Part shown: in pieces, positions 15,666-24,242 of the stretch
How the letters are laid out: the number at the start of each line of letters is the position of its first letter
Numbering within the stretch: the stretch's first letter is position 1
From: an uncultured Helicobacteraceae bacterium
GTDB taxonomy: Bacteria; Campylobacterota; Campylobacteria; Campylobacterales; Helicobacteraceae
DNA length: 64,000 nt
NCBI GenBank assembly: GCA_947588965.1
Contig: CANQAN010000005.1
Span: forward strand, 1 to 64,000
Direction of reading: 5' to 3'
Notes under the pieces: model-generated
What the model was told of the DNA's origin: nothing
Database searches by the model: none
What the model saw: only the letters and a program-made list of their open reading frames with translations
Position numbers and translations under genes: made by a program

Positions 15666-16522
15666 TTATGATTTAAAGCTATCTTTATGCACTTCACAGA
15701 GCCATTTAACGATATTTGGGTCGCTGTGATTGATAAAAAGACCTTTTTGCGTGTCTAAAGTGGCAATGCTTTGCATATCTTGCTCACTCAAAACAAAGTC
15801 AAACACGGCAAAATTTTCTTTCATACGCTCTTTGCTCGTTGTCTTTGGAATCACAATGATATTTCTTTGTATCAACCAACGCAAAATGATTTGTGCCACG
15901 CTTTTATTATATTTTGAGGCAATTTGCATTAAGAGAGTGTTTTTGAAAATATCGTTTTTCCCCTCTGCAAAAGACGCCCACGATTGCATTGCGACTTTGT
16001 ATTCTTGCATTAATTTTTGTGCCTTAAATCTTGCAAAAAGGGATGACATTCAACTTGATTTACAGCGGGTGTGATTGCGTTATTAAGACAAAAATCCACA
16101 AGTCTGTCCGGATAAAAATTACTCACGCCTATGGCTTTGATTCTGCCCTCCTTATAGAGCTTACTCATCGCTCTGTAAGCTACGTAAATGTCATTGAAAG
16201 GCTGGTGGATTAAAAACAAATCCACATAATCAAGTCCGAGCTTTTTAAGGCTCTCATCAAGGGCTTTGAGTGCTTTGTTTTCATCAGCGTTGTTAATCCA
16301 AAGCTTAGTGGTGATGAAAAGCTCCTCCCTTTTGATTCCGCTTGATTTTAGAGCCGCTCCGACTTCGCTTTCATTGAAATACGCTTGTGCGGTGTCAATA
16401 CTTCTGTATCCTACGCTTAAGGCATCTTCAACGCATTTTTGCGTGTCTTTTGGTGGAATTTGAAAAACTCCATAACCTAAAATGGGCATTTTCACACCAT
16501 TGTTTAAAGTGATAAATTGCAT
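15666..16522 (-). pseudogene. Aldo/keto reductase, frameshifted
   Basis: Two overlapping frames make one AKR. The N-terminal part (16522-16010) starts [16 protein letters not shown] and has IDTAQAY, TTKLW, LIHQP and NQVECHPF. The C-terminal part (up to 16049 to 15666) continues [10 protein letters not shown] and WASFAEGKN, with the cofactor segment IPKTTSKERM. A one-base loss near 16030, between CAAGA and TTTAAGG, would explain the break. It has no export leader, so it is the cytosolic counterpart of the Tat-tagged AKR at 9 kb. Driven by the minus-strand arm of the divergent MerR-type promoters. A sequencing error is possible. Confidence 0.8.
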
Positions 16523-16560
16523 GGGACTCCTTTTTATTTCTTAAAATTAATGTATATTTA

Positions 16561-16591
16561 ATTATACAGCATAACACTAAGTATCTGTCAA
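16561..16591 (-). promoter_or_regulatory. MerR-type promoter of the aldo/keto reductase pseudogene
   Basis: Minus strand: TTGACA (16591-16586), 19-base spacer GATACTTAGTGTTATGCTG, TATAAT (16566-16561). It is nearly identical to the divergent flavodoxin promoter 48 bases away, the two forming an inverted repeat. Confidence 0.75.
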
Positions 16592-16638
16592 GCTCATTCC
16601 TGCTTTGCTAGAAAGTGATTTGAATTTTTTATAAAGAC

Positions 16639-16669
16639 TTGACAGAGACTAAGTATAATGCTGTATAAT
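16639..16669 (+). promoter_or_regulatory. MerR-type promoter of the flavodoxin gene
   Basis: TTGACA (16639-16644), 19-base spacer GAGACTAAGTATAATGCTG, TATAAT (16664-16669), 40 bases before the ATG. Same layout and spacer motif (ACT-x-AGT, ATGCTG) as the other redox-gene promoters. Confidence 0.75.
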
Positions 16670-16708
16670 CGCAACAAACTTAGAGATTCTTAGATTCAAG
16701 GAGCGAGT

Positions 16709-17182
16709 ATGAAAAGTTTGGTTGCATACTTTAGTGCAAGTGGAATCACAAAGGATGTTGCAGAGACAATTGCAAGTGTGCAAGGGGCAGAACTTTTTGA
16801 GATAGCACCACAAGAACCCTATACGAAGGCTGATTTGGATTGGAACAACGAACAATCAAGAACGACATTAGAATGCAAGGACAAAACTTCGCGACCAAAG
16901 ATGGCTTCAAGCATTGATGTGAGCCCCTATGATGTGATATTTGTGGGATTTCCTATTTGGTGGTATAGCGCACCACACATTGTGAATACATTTTTAGAAT
17001 CAGGTGATTTTAGCCAAAAAATCATCATTCCTTTTTGTACAAGTGGAGGAAGTGAGCTTGGAGGAAGCGTGAGAGACTTGCAAAAGAGTGTGCCACAGGC
17101 GGAATTTAAAGAAGGGCGTAGATTTAATTTTGGCACAAGTAAAGCGAGTGTGAAAAAGTGGATTGAATCGCTTGGGCTTTAA
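16709..17182 (+). CDS. Flavodoxin-family protein
   Basis: 157 residues, flavodoxin fold. The FMN phosphate loop is YFSASGITKDVAETI (about residues 8-22), and later flavin-contacting segments are GFPIWWYSAPH and PFCTSGGSELGGS. The DWNNEQSRTTLE stretch is typical of the short flavodoxin_4-type NAD(P)H oxidoreductase-like proteins found beside aldo/keto reductases. Probably cytosolic electron carrier or FMN reductase in redox stress. Divergent from the AKR pseudogene, with matching promoters. Confidence 0.85.
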   Translation: MKSLVAYFSASGITKDVAETIASVQGAELFEIAPQEPYTKADLDWNNEQSRTTLECKDKTSRPKMASSIDVSPYDVIFVGFPIWWYSAPHIVNTFLESGDFSQKIIIPFCTSGGSELGGSVRDLQKSVPQAEFKEGRRFNFGTSKASVKKWIESLGL

Positions 17183-17255
17183 GTATTGTCAAATATAGAG
17201 CTGGACTGATATTAATGCAGTCATTTGTTAAGAATTTAAGGGGATGAGGAAGCAA

Positions 17256-18521
17256 ATGAAAAATAAGATTTTGCAAATTTTGAGTGTCAAGGCAGAAGAG
17301 ATTAAGCTTTTGTTGTTGAGTTTTTGCCTTATTTTTGCACTTTTTTGCTCATATGCACTCTTGCGTCCTATGCGCGATGCACTCGGTTTGGAGGGCGGAG
17401 GAGAGGCGTTAAAATGGTTATTTTTGGCAACCTTTATTGTGATTATTGCTGTCTCCTTAGCCATGATGGTGCTTGCAAGTCGCGTAAAAAGGAAGCTTTA
17501 TGTGGATTGTGTATTTTTGTTTTTTGCCCTAAATCTTGTGTTATTTTATGGAATTTTTTCTTTCTTAGACCATGATAGCTACGCTTTTGTGTGGCTCTCA
17601 CGCATTTTTTATGTATGGGTGAGTGTTTTTAATCTTTTTATTTTTAGCACAGCTTGGAGTTTGCTTAGCGATATTTTTAGTAAAGAGAGAAGCAAAAGGC
17701 TTTTTGGAATCATTTCTGCGGGGGCGAGTTTGGGAAGCATTGCGGGGGCATCTTGGGCTGGATTTATGAGCTCAAATCTTGCGTTTTTGACATTTTGTTC
17801 TTTAATGTTGCTAGGAATCGGAATTGTCTTAAAAAACCTAATGATAAGAGAGATTGGCAAAAACGGCATGGATCAATCACTAGAACGTTTTGAAAAGCCC
17901 ATCGGAGCACAGAATCCTTTTGCTGGATTCCACTCTATCGTGCAGTCAAAATTTCTCCTTGCACTCTGTGGCTTTGTCTTGCTTTTAACAAGCGTCTCTA
18001 CATTTTTATATATGGAACAAGCACGGGTGATTAAAGAATTTTTTCCCACAAGAGAAATGCGTGTAGCAGCCTTTGCGAATATTGATTTAATCGTGCAAAG
18101 TGCGAGTTTGTTGATACAGCTTTTCTTGACAGCTAGAATCACAAAAATCTTTGGAATCACAAGTCTTTTAAGTCTTTTAGGATTCTGCATTGCACTTGGT
18201 TTTGTTGCTTTAGCCCTCTTGCATCCATCATTTTTGGCATTAGTGATTGTAATGAGTGTAAGGAGAATCGGAGAGTATGCACTCATTAGACCCGGAAGAG
18301 AAATGTTATTTGTGCCTTTGAGTGCGGATTCAAAGTATAAGGTGAAAAATTTCATTGATACAGTGGTGTATCGCGGTGGCGATGCGATTTCTGCACAAGT
18401 TGAAGGAGCTTTAGCACACATAGGAATCGCATTTGTATTGTTTTGTGGTGCCTTTATTTCTTTTGTTTGGGGAATTTTGGGTGTATTCTTAGGAAAATGT
18501 TATGAAAAAGAAAAGTTTTAA
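17256..18521 (+). CDS. MFS/ATP-ADP-translocase-like membrane transporter
   Basis: About 421 residues with roughly 12 hydrophobic segments. The N-terminal YALLRPMRDALG block and later RPGREMLFVPLSADSKYKVKNFIDT block match the NTP/NDP antiporter-like branch found in many free-living bacteria, where the substrate is unknown. The open frame begins at 17244, but GAGGAAG lies properly before the ATG at 17256. No TtrA-type or other partner gene is adjacent; the aldo/keto reductase gene follows after 55 bases. Confidence 0.8.
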   Translation: MKNKILQILSVKAEEIKLLLLSFCLIFALFCSYALLRPMRDALGLEGGGEALKWLFLATFIVIIAVSLAMMVLASRVKRKLYVDCVFLFFALNLVLFYGIFSFLDHDSYAFVWLSRIFYVWVSVFNLFIFSTAWSLLSDIFSKERSKRLFGIISAGASLGSIAGASWAGFMSSNLAFLTFCSLMLLGIGIVLKNLMIREIGKNGMDQSLERFEKPIGAQNPFAGFHSIVQSKFLLALCGFVLLLTSVSTFLYMEQARVIKEFFPTREMRVAAFANIDLIVQSASLLIQLFLTARITKIFGITSLLSLLGFCIALGFVALALLHPSFLALVIVMSVRRIGEYALIRPGREMLFVPLSADSKYKVKNFIDTVVYRGGDAISAQVEGALAHIGIAFVLFCGAFISFVWGILGVFLGKCYEKEKF

Positions 18522-18576
18522 ATGCTAGAATTTTTTATAACATTTTTGTTTTAATCTTAATTTTAAAGGAGTCATA

Positions 18577-19560
18577 ATGAAAAATCGTAGAGAGTTCGTA
18601 AAAATGGGCATTGGAGGCTTAGGCATGGCAATGTTTGCACCAAATGTGCTCTTTAGTGCAAATAGTTTAGAATCTCTAAAAGCTACAAAAAAGGGGAAAG
18701 AGGGCAGAGCTTTAAGCGAGAATTTTGTGCTTAATAATGGAATGAAGATTCCAAAAATCGGGCTTGGAGTGTGGAAAATTGATGATAATATTGTTGAGGA
18801 TGTGATTGCAGAAGCCTTTAAAATAGGTTATCGCCATATTGATACCGCTCAAGCCTATGGTAACGAAAGGGGCGTTGGAGAAGCTGTGCGAAAGAGCGGA
18901 CTTAAACGCGAGGAGATTTTTGTAACAAGCAAGATACGTGCCGAATACAAGGACTATAAGAGTGCTATGGAGTCTTTGGATAATTCTTTGCGCACTATGG
19001 GGCTTAGTGAGATTGATTTGATGCTCATCCATAGTCCTCAACCTTGGAGCAATTTTAGAGGGGGTGATTATTTTAGCGAGAATGTAGAGGTGTATCATGC
19101 ACTTGAAGATGCGCTAAAATCAGGAAAAGTAAGGGCAATTGGCGTGAGTAATTTCCTAGAAAAAGATTTGGAAAATATCTTCAAAAACTGCTCAACCAAA
19201 CCTGCTGTCAATCAGATTCTAACGCATATTGGAAATACGCCTTTTGATTTGATAGACTATTGCAAAGAGCAAGAAGTGCTTGTGGAAGCGTATTCGCCTA
19301 TCGCACATGGCAGACTCACCAAAGATGCGAAAATCATACAGATGTCGCAAAAATATAATGTTACTCCTGCACAGCTTTGTGTGCGTTATGCACTTAGTAT
19401 AGGAACTTTACCTTTGCCAAAGAGCAAGAATCCTGTGCATATTGCTCAAAATGCCGCTGTGGATTTTGAGTTGTCAAATGAAGATTTAGAGTTTCTTAAG
19501 AACTTTAATTTTAATGATTATGGTGAGTTTTCACACTATCCTTCTTTCAAAAAGCGTTAA
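18577..19560 (+). CDS. Aldo/keto reductase with Tat-like leader (second family member)
   Basis: 327 residues. The N-terminus has a twin-arginine signal (NRREFVKMGIGGLG). The AKR tetrad is D89, Y94, K119 and H152 in HIDTAQAY, VTSKI and LIHSP, with the late LPKSKNP cofactor site. It differs from the AKRs at 9 and 16 kb and lacks the translated ribosome-binding site at the leader junction: the leader runs through a charged linker (KATKKGKEGRA) instead. Ribosome-binding site AAAGGAG precedes the ATG. Its 3' end has a degenerate duplicate at 15.5 kb. Confidence 0.87.
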   Translation: MKNRREFVKMGIGGLGMAMFAPNVLFSANSLESLKATKKGKEGRALSENFVLNNGMKIPKIGLGVWKIDDNIVEDVIAEAFKIGYRHIDTAQAYGNERGVGEAVRKSGLKREEIFVTSKIRAEYKDYKSAMESLDNSLRTMGLSEIDLMLIHSPQPWSNFRGGDYFSENVEVYHALEDALKSGKVRAIGVSNFLEKDLENIFKNCSTKPAVNQILTHIGNTPFDLIDYCKEQEVLVEAYSPIAHGRLTKDAKIIQMSQKYNVTPAQLCVRYALSIGTLPLPKSKNPVHIAQNAAVDFELSNEDLEFLKNFNFNDYGEFSHYPSFKKR

Positions 19561-19958
19561 ACACACCTTAGAGCTGCAAACCTTGTTTTAGGTTTGCACT
19601 AGAATCAGTAATATCTTAGAAATCCTCTATTTGCTTTGACCTAAAAGATTCTTTATAAGCAATAAAGAGCGCGTTATGCAATGCGTGGAATCCAAGAGGG
19701 AACAAAAGAGACTTTAGAAAAACCACAGAAACAAAGAACTAGATAAACGACCCGAACGTAGCTAATGAAATCGCCAAACACATAGAAAAGGCAACATGGC
19801 AGGACAGCCCTCTTGACTTTTTACAAAGAAGCAACCGACAGCCTACAAACATAGATTAAATAGCTTTTTGACAGAGTGATTGCCGTTGCATTAAGTAACG
19901 ACTTCACAAATTGCGTTGTGTGTGATTCAAATAGAAAATCATTAGGCACACTCCAAAG
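19561..19958. other. Intergenic region with decayed coding sequence
   Basis: About 400 bases between convergent genes. Beyond a hairpin at 19575-19598 there are short coding-like stretches on the plus strand, for example VANEIAKHIEKATWQDSPL (from 19758, stop at 19857) and VIAVALSNDFTNCVVCDSN (near 19878, stop just before ppx). Neither has a start or ribosome-binding site, and they are in different frames. I read them as gene remnants of unknown identity. Confidence 0.4.
19575..19598. terminator. Hairpin after the aldo/keto reductase gene
   Basis: Perfect 9-bp stem TGCAAACCT/AGGTTTGCA with a 6-base loop TGTTTT, 15 bases beyond the stop codon. No T-run follows, so termination is uncertain. A copy with one stem mismatch occurs at about 15607-15630. 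Confidence 0.5.
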
Positions 19959-20891
19959 TTAAATTAAACCTTGAATTCTGCCAATTATCGCACCCTCGCG
20001 CAATCCTTCGTCAATAACGAGACACTCTGTGAATCCTAAAGATTCCATAAATGCGGTAAAAAGAGCGATTCCAAAGGGAACAACATCGGACTTAAAAGCT
20101 CCCACACGCTCTATTTGCTGCTCTTCACTCCAGCTAGAAAATGTATTGAGCACTTCAAAAAAATCCTGCAAACTCAACTCTTGCCCAAAAATCCTCTTAG
20201 AATCATAGACCTCCAATCCTAATTTTATCGCACACACAATTGTTGGTGTCCCGCTATTTGCAACGACAAAACGTGGAATCGCACCACATTCTTTGCATTC
20301 TTGCAAAAAAGCTTGGATGGGATTTAGAATTTCCTCTTTATGCACAAGAAGATTTTCTATGCTCTTGTATCTTTCCTTAGCACTCACAATGCCAATCTCA
20401 AAGCTCTTTGCCAAGTCTTTAGAATCCTTACACACGATAAATTCGCTACTTGCTCCACCCATATCAATGAGTAAAAAACACTCTTTTGCGTATTTTGGAT
20501 TGTTTTTGAATCCTTTAAGGGCGATTTTAGGGGCTAAAGCAGTGATTTGTGCTTCTGTGATTCCATCTATGACTTGAAAGGAGATTCCTGTTTCTTTAAG
20601 TAAAATCTCTAAAATTTCTTTTTGATTCTTTGCTTTACGCATGGCTTGTGTTGTGAGGGCAATGATGGTGTCTTTAGGAGTGATGGCAAGAGTTTTGCGT
20701 AAGATGAGAAGATTTTCTATAATGCGATGGAGGGCTTCTTTGGAAATCTCTCCACTCTGCTCTAATCCTTCAGCGGTACGCACTGTGGCTTCAAACATGC
20801 CTAAAGTTGTAAGGCGTTGCGTATTTGCTTCATATTCCATTTTAACGGCGCGCAAAGAATTGCTTCCAAGATCGATGCCAATATACTTCAT
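19959..20891 (-). CDS. Ppx/GppA-family exopolyphosphatase/guanosine pentaphosphatase
   Basis: 310 residues with the actin-like ATPase fold: GIDLGSNSLRAVKMEY (phosphate loop 1), LLIDMGGASSEFIVCKD (loop 2) and VVANSGTPTIVCAIKLGL (late loop). This short form lacks the C-terminal HD domain of E. coli Ppx, as usual in Helicobacter. It would hydrolyse polyphosphate or pppGpp. It overlaps the histidine-kinase gene by four bases, so it is coexpressed with the two-component system. Confidence 0.88.
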   Translation of the reverse strand: MKYIGIDLGSNSLRAVKMEYEANTQRLTTLGMFEATVRTAEGLEQSGEISKEALHRIIENLLILRKTLAITPKDTIIALTTQAMRKAKNQKEILEILLKETGISFQVIDGITEAQITALAPKIALKGFKNNPKYAKECFLLIDMGGASSEFIVCKDSKDLAKSFEIGIVSAKERYKSIENLLVHKEEILNPIQAFLQECKECGAIPRFVVANSGTPTIVCAIKLGLEVYDSKRIFGQELSLQDFFEVLNTFSSWSEEQQIERVGAFKSDVVPFGIALFTAFMESLGFTECLVIDEGLREGAIIGRIQGLI

Positions 20892-22150
20892 AGATTTTCC
20901 TTATTTTCTTTAAATATAATATTAAAGTGATGCATGAAATCATCATGAAAATATTTCAGTTGGAATCCGTGCAGCTCTAAAATCGCTCTTACGATTCCAA
21001 GCCCAAGTCCATAGCCTTGTATGAGCGCATGAGAGCTGTCGCGCGAAAAGGGTTCAAGATAGTATTCTATAGGTCGCTTGAGTTTTGTGCCAAGATTGCT
21101 TACGCATATTTGCGCACCCACGTTGTCTATGAATGCGTTTATTATGATTTTCCCGCCACTTTTATATTTCTTTGCGTTTTCAATCAAATTCTTTAAAGCG
21201 ATAGCTAAAAACTGCAAATCCCCACAGATTTTAAAGTTTTCTAAAATATGAATCTCTAACTCATTTTCTTCAATAAAGCACTGATTGAGCGTTTGAATCA
21301 ATAATGTTTCTATATCAAAATTTTCCCACACAAGCAAATTCTTGCCCTCTTGTACTTTTTCAAAGGTCAGAATTTGACTTGTGAGCATATCAAGATTGTG
21401 GATACACTTCTGCAAAAGTGTTTTTTGTGGATTTTTAGGCATGAGTTCAAGAGCTAATTTAGCCTTAGAAATCGGCATTTTTAGCTCATGTCCGATATTT
21501 CTTAGCACAAATTCTCTTGCTAAGAGAAGTTTTGAGATTTTTTCTCCCATTGTATTGAAACTTTTGGCAAGTTGCGCTTGTTGTGGCTCACTTGGGACGG
21601 GAATCTTGATTTTATAATTTCCCTTGCCAAATTCTTCTAGCGCACTTTGTAGGACTTTTAGGGGGTGCAAGAGTGTCAAAATCATCGCAAAGGTTAAAAG
21701 CAAGACCAAAAAGTCTAGCAATATCCATATCTGTAAGTCATCTTTGCTTGTTAATTCTTGCGTATAATCTTTTAAGGCAATCGTTTGGATTCCTAAATGC
21801 TCTAGACTAAAGCCATAGTTTTTTTGAAGCTTAAAGATTTTAATGATTGCAAACTCATTGGGAAACTCCGATAAAATCACGGCGTCCTTTGGAATCTCCT
21901 CTTGCAGAGTGAAGCCAAATTCGTTTGTGAGGTGATTGAGTCGTGCAGCATCTTTTCTTATGAGTTCTAAAAGAGATTGTTGCGCTATGGAAGTGACCTG
22001 TCGCAAAATCACCTCTTCATTTTTCTTTAAAACATTGCTATAAGAGAGATAGACGATTGCACCGCTTGTGCCTAAAGAAAGAATAAAGAGGCAATAAATC
22101 TGCACAAAGAGTGGCGGGATGAGACTTTTAAAATGAAATTTTGTCATCAA
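20888..22150 (-). CDS. Sensor histidine kinase (ArsS-like)
   Basis: 420 residues. A transmembrane helix near residues 13-35 and another near 143-163 flank a periplasmic sensor loop of about 105 residues. A HAMP-like region follows, then the H-box RNIGHELKMPISKAKL (phospho-acceptor His), an N-box LKNLIENAKKY and G-box GYGLGLGIVRAI. This layout and the pairing with an OmpR-type regulator resemble the Helicobacter acid-responsive ArsRS system, but the stimulus cannot be read from the sequence. Overlaps the regulator gene upstream and ppx/gppA downstream by four bases each. Confidence 0.85.
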   Translation of the reverse strand: MMTKFHFKSLIPPLFVQIYCLFILSLGTSGAIVYLSYSNVLKKNEEVILRQVTSIAQQSLLELIRKDAARLNHLTNEFGFTLQEEIPKDAVILSEFPNEFAIIKIFKLQKNYGFSLEHLGIQTIALKDYTQELTSKDDLQIWILLDFLVLLLTFAMILTLLHPLKVLQSALEEFGKGNYKIKIPVPSEPQQAQLAKSFNTMGEKISKLLLAREFVLRNIGHELKMPISKAKLALELMPKNPQKTLLQKCIHNLDMLTSQILTFEKVQEGKNLLVWENFDIETLLIQTLNQCFIEENELEIHILENFKICGDLQFLAIALKNLIENAKKYKSGGKIIINAFIDNVGAQICVSNLGTKLKRPIEYYLEPFSRDSSHALIQGYGLGLGIVRAILELHGFQLKYFHDDFMHHFNIIFKENKENL

Positions 22151-22815
22151 TCACAAAACTTGTAGCCGATTCCCCAAATGGATTGGATGTATTTAGGATT
22201 TTTTGCATCATCACCTAGTTTGGAACGTAGATTCCTAATGTGTGTATCAATGCTTCTTAGAGAGGAATCGGGCGCGATACTAGAAATCGCTTGGGAGAGG
22301 GATTCACGCGAAAATGGTTTGCCTCTATTGGAGAGCAATAGGTTAAGAATCTCAAATTCTGCGGGTGTCAATTCCACACAAAAGCCTCCAACACTCACCA
22401 AACGCTTTATGACATCTACTTCTAAGTCTTTATATTTAATGCTGCGATGTTGTGCATAACGTCTCAAGAGTACGTTAATCCGTGCGACCAATTCTATAGG
22501 TTCATAGGATTTCGCAAGATAATCATCGGCACCGTATTCAAAGCCAAGTAATTTGCTGCTAATATCACCACGAGCAGACGACATAATGATGGGGATTTCA
22601 CTGATTTTTTTGATTTGTTTGCATAATTCCAGCCCGTCCATTTCGGGCAACATAATATCAAGCACGATTAAGTGGAATTTTTCCTTATTTTTTATACGTG
22701 TTAATGCAACATTAGGGCTGTCTGTAGCATGTACTTCAAAGCCACTTTGTTGCAAGTAATCCGATAGCAGTTTTTGCATTTCTAGATCATCTTCTATAAT
22801 GAGAATCTTATGCAT
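22147..22815 (-). CDS. OmpR-family response regulator (ArsR-like)
   Basis: 222 residues. The receiver domain has the acidic pair EDD near residue 8, the phospho-acceptor Asp in LDIMLPEMDG (about residue 53), a switch Ser/Thr in MSSARG and Lys in YLAKSYEP. The C-terminal winged helix has SIDTHIRNLRSKLGDD and YIQSIWGIGYKF. Cotranscribed with the kinase. Confidence 0.9.
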   Translation of the reverse strand: MHKILIIEDDLEMQKLLSDYLQQSGFEVHATDSPNVALTRIKNKEKFHLIVLDIMLPEMDGLELCKQIKKISEIPIIMSSARGDISSKLLGFEYGADDYLAKSYEPIELVARINVLLRRYAQHRSIKYKDLEVDVIKRLVSVGGFCVELTPAEFEILNLLLSNRGKPFSRESLSQAISSIAPDSSLRSIDTHIRNLRSKLGDDAKNPKYIQSIWGIGYKFCD

Positions 22816-22847
22816 TTCTACTTCCTAAAGACGCTTTTGGACAGGGA

Positions 22848-24005
22848 TTAGATTTTAAAATAATCCTTAATTTCCTGCACTCTGTCTGTTTTCTCCCAAG
22901 TGAATTCAGGTAATTCTCTACCAAAATGCCCATAACTCGCTGTCTTTCTATAAATCGGGCGCAATAAATCTAGAGATTCTATGATGCCCTTTGGTGTTAA
23001 GCGGAAAAGTTTTTTAACGCATTCTTCAATCTTAGAATCCTCCACTTTTCCCGTTCCATGCGTATTGACAAGGATTGAAACAGGCTCTACAACACCGATT
23101 GCATAGGCAATTTGAATCGTTGCCTTATCACAGATTCCACTTGCGACGAGATTCTTAGCCACATAACGCATCGCATAAGCACCACTTCTATCTACCTTGC
23201 TTGGATCTTTACCGCTAAACGCTCCTCCGCCATGTGGGCAACTTCCCCCATAAGTATCCACGATAATTTTACGTCCCGTCAATCCCGCATCTCCTTGAGG
23301 TCCTCCAATCACAAATTTGCCCGTTGGATTCACAAAATAGCGGATATTATCGTTTTCAAATTCTTTTGGCAACGCTTTTTTGACGACTTCCTCAATCACT
23401 GCGCTTCTTAATGTCTCTTGCAATGTTTCAGGGCTGTGTTGTGTGGAAACAACAATAGTGTCAATTCCAACGGGCTTTCCGTCTGCATATTTGACCGTCA
23501 CTTGCGACTTTCCATCGGGTCGTAAAAAGGGTAATGTTCCGTCTTTTCGCGCCTTTGCTAATCCCTCTGTAATGCGATGAGAGAGATAAATGGGTAAGGG
23601 CATCAACACATCTGTCTCGCGACACGCATAGCCAAACATCAACCCTTGATCTCCTGCGCCAATCTCGCCATCTTTTCTATCAACACCTTGATTGATATCG
23701 GGGCTCTGCTCCCCAATGCCATTGAGTACTCCGGCACTATGGTAGTCAAAGCCATATTTTGCATCGATGTAACCAATCTCGCGCACAACATTCCTTGCAA
23801 TGTCTTGCATGGGCGCATAAGTGTGAGTTTTTAACTCTCCTGCAATCACACAAAAACCATTGGAAAGCAACGTCTCACATGCAACTCTAGCCTTTGGGTC
23901 TCTCTCAATGATGTAATCTAAAATTGCATCACTAATCTGATCGGCCATTTTGTCGGGATGCCCCTCTGTAACAGATTCAGAGGTAAAAAGAAATTCTTTT
24001 TTCAT
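22848..24005 (-). CDS. metK: S-adenosylmethionine synthetase
   Basis: 385 residues, standard length. ATP-site signatures are [16 protein letters not shown] near the start and [32 protein letters not shown] is the second MetK signature. It makes SAM from methionine and ATP, supplying the methyltransferases of the cell, including those in this window. A TGC-TATAAT promoter lies 30 bases upstream. Confidence 0.97.
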   Translation of the reverse strand: MKKEFLFTSESVTEGHPDKMADQISDAILDYIIERDPKARVACETLLSNGFCVIAGELKTHTYAPMQDIARNVVREIGYIDAKYGFDYHSAGVLNGIGEQSPDINQGVDRKDGEIGAGDQGLMFGYACRETDVLMPLPIYLSHRITEGLAKARKDGTLPFLRPDGKSQVTVKYADGKPVGIDTIVVSTQHSPETLQETLRSAVIEEVVKKALPKEFENDNIRYFVNPTGKFVIGGPQGDAGLTGRKIIVDTYGGSCPHGGGAFSGKDPSKVDRSGAYAMRYVAKNLVASGICDKATIQIAYAIGVVEPVSILVNTHGTGKVEDSKIEECVKKLFRLTPKGIIESLDLLRPIYRKTASYGHFGRELPEFTWEKTDRVQEIKDYFKI

Positions 24006-24034
24006 AAATTCACCTTGTATTTAAGATTTTTGAA

Positions 24035-24043
24035 ATTATAGCA
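24035..24043 (-). promoter_or_regulatory. Extended -10 promoter of metK
   Basis: Minus strand TGC-TATAAT (TATAAT at 24040-24035), 30 bases before the metK ATG. Confidence 0.65.
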
Positions 24044-24242
24044 CAAGTTTTTAAAAACAGCAAATTTTTACGATGTTTCACAGACTAAAGGACTTTTGTG
24101 GATTCTCATTAGAATTTTGATTTAAATTTCAAAAATATAAATGAGTTTTTTAGAAAATATAAAATAAAATCATATTTTTGTCTTTAAAATAAGTTTTGAA
24201 TGCTGAACAGATAGATAATGAAAATGTTTAAAATTTGCAGGA

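Noticed and set aside
15666-16522. Programmed frameshifting in the aldo/keto reductase
   Set aside because: No slippery heptamer with downstream structure was seen and related enzymes are made from one frame; a mutation or read error is simpler.
17256-18521. Obligate-intracellular ATP/ADP translocase implying a parasitic lifestyle
   Set aside because: The branch with YALLRPMRDALG occurs in many free-living bacteria with unknown substrate, and the genome has full ATP synthase.
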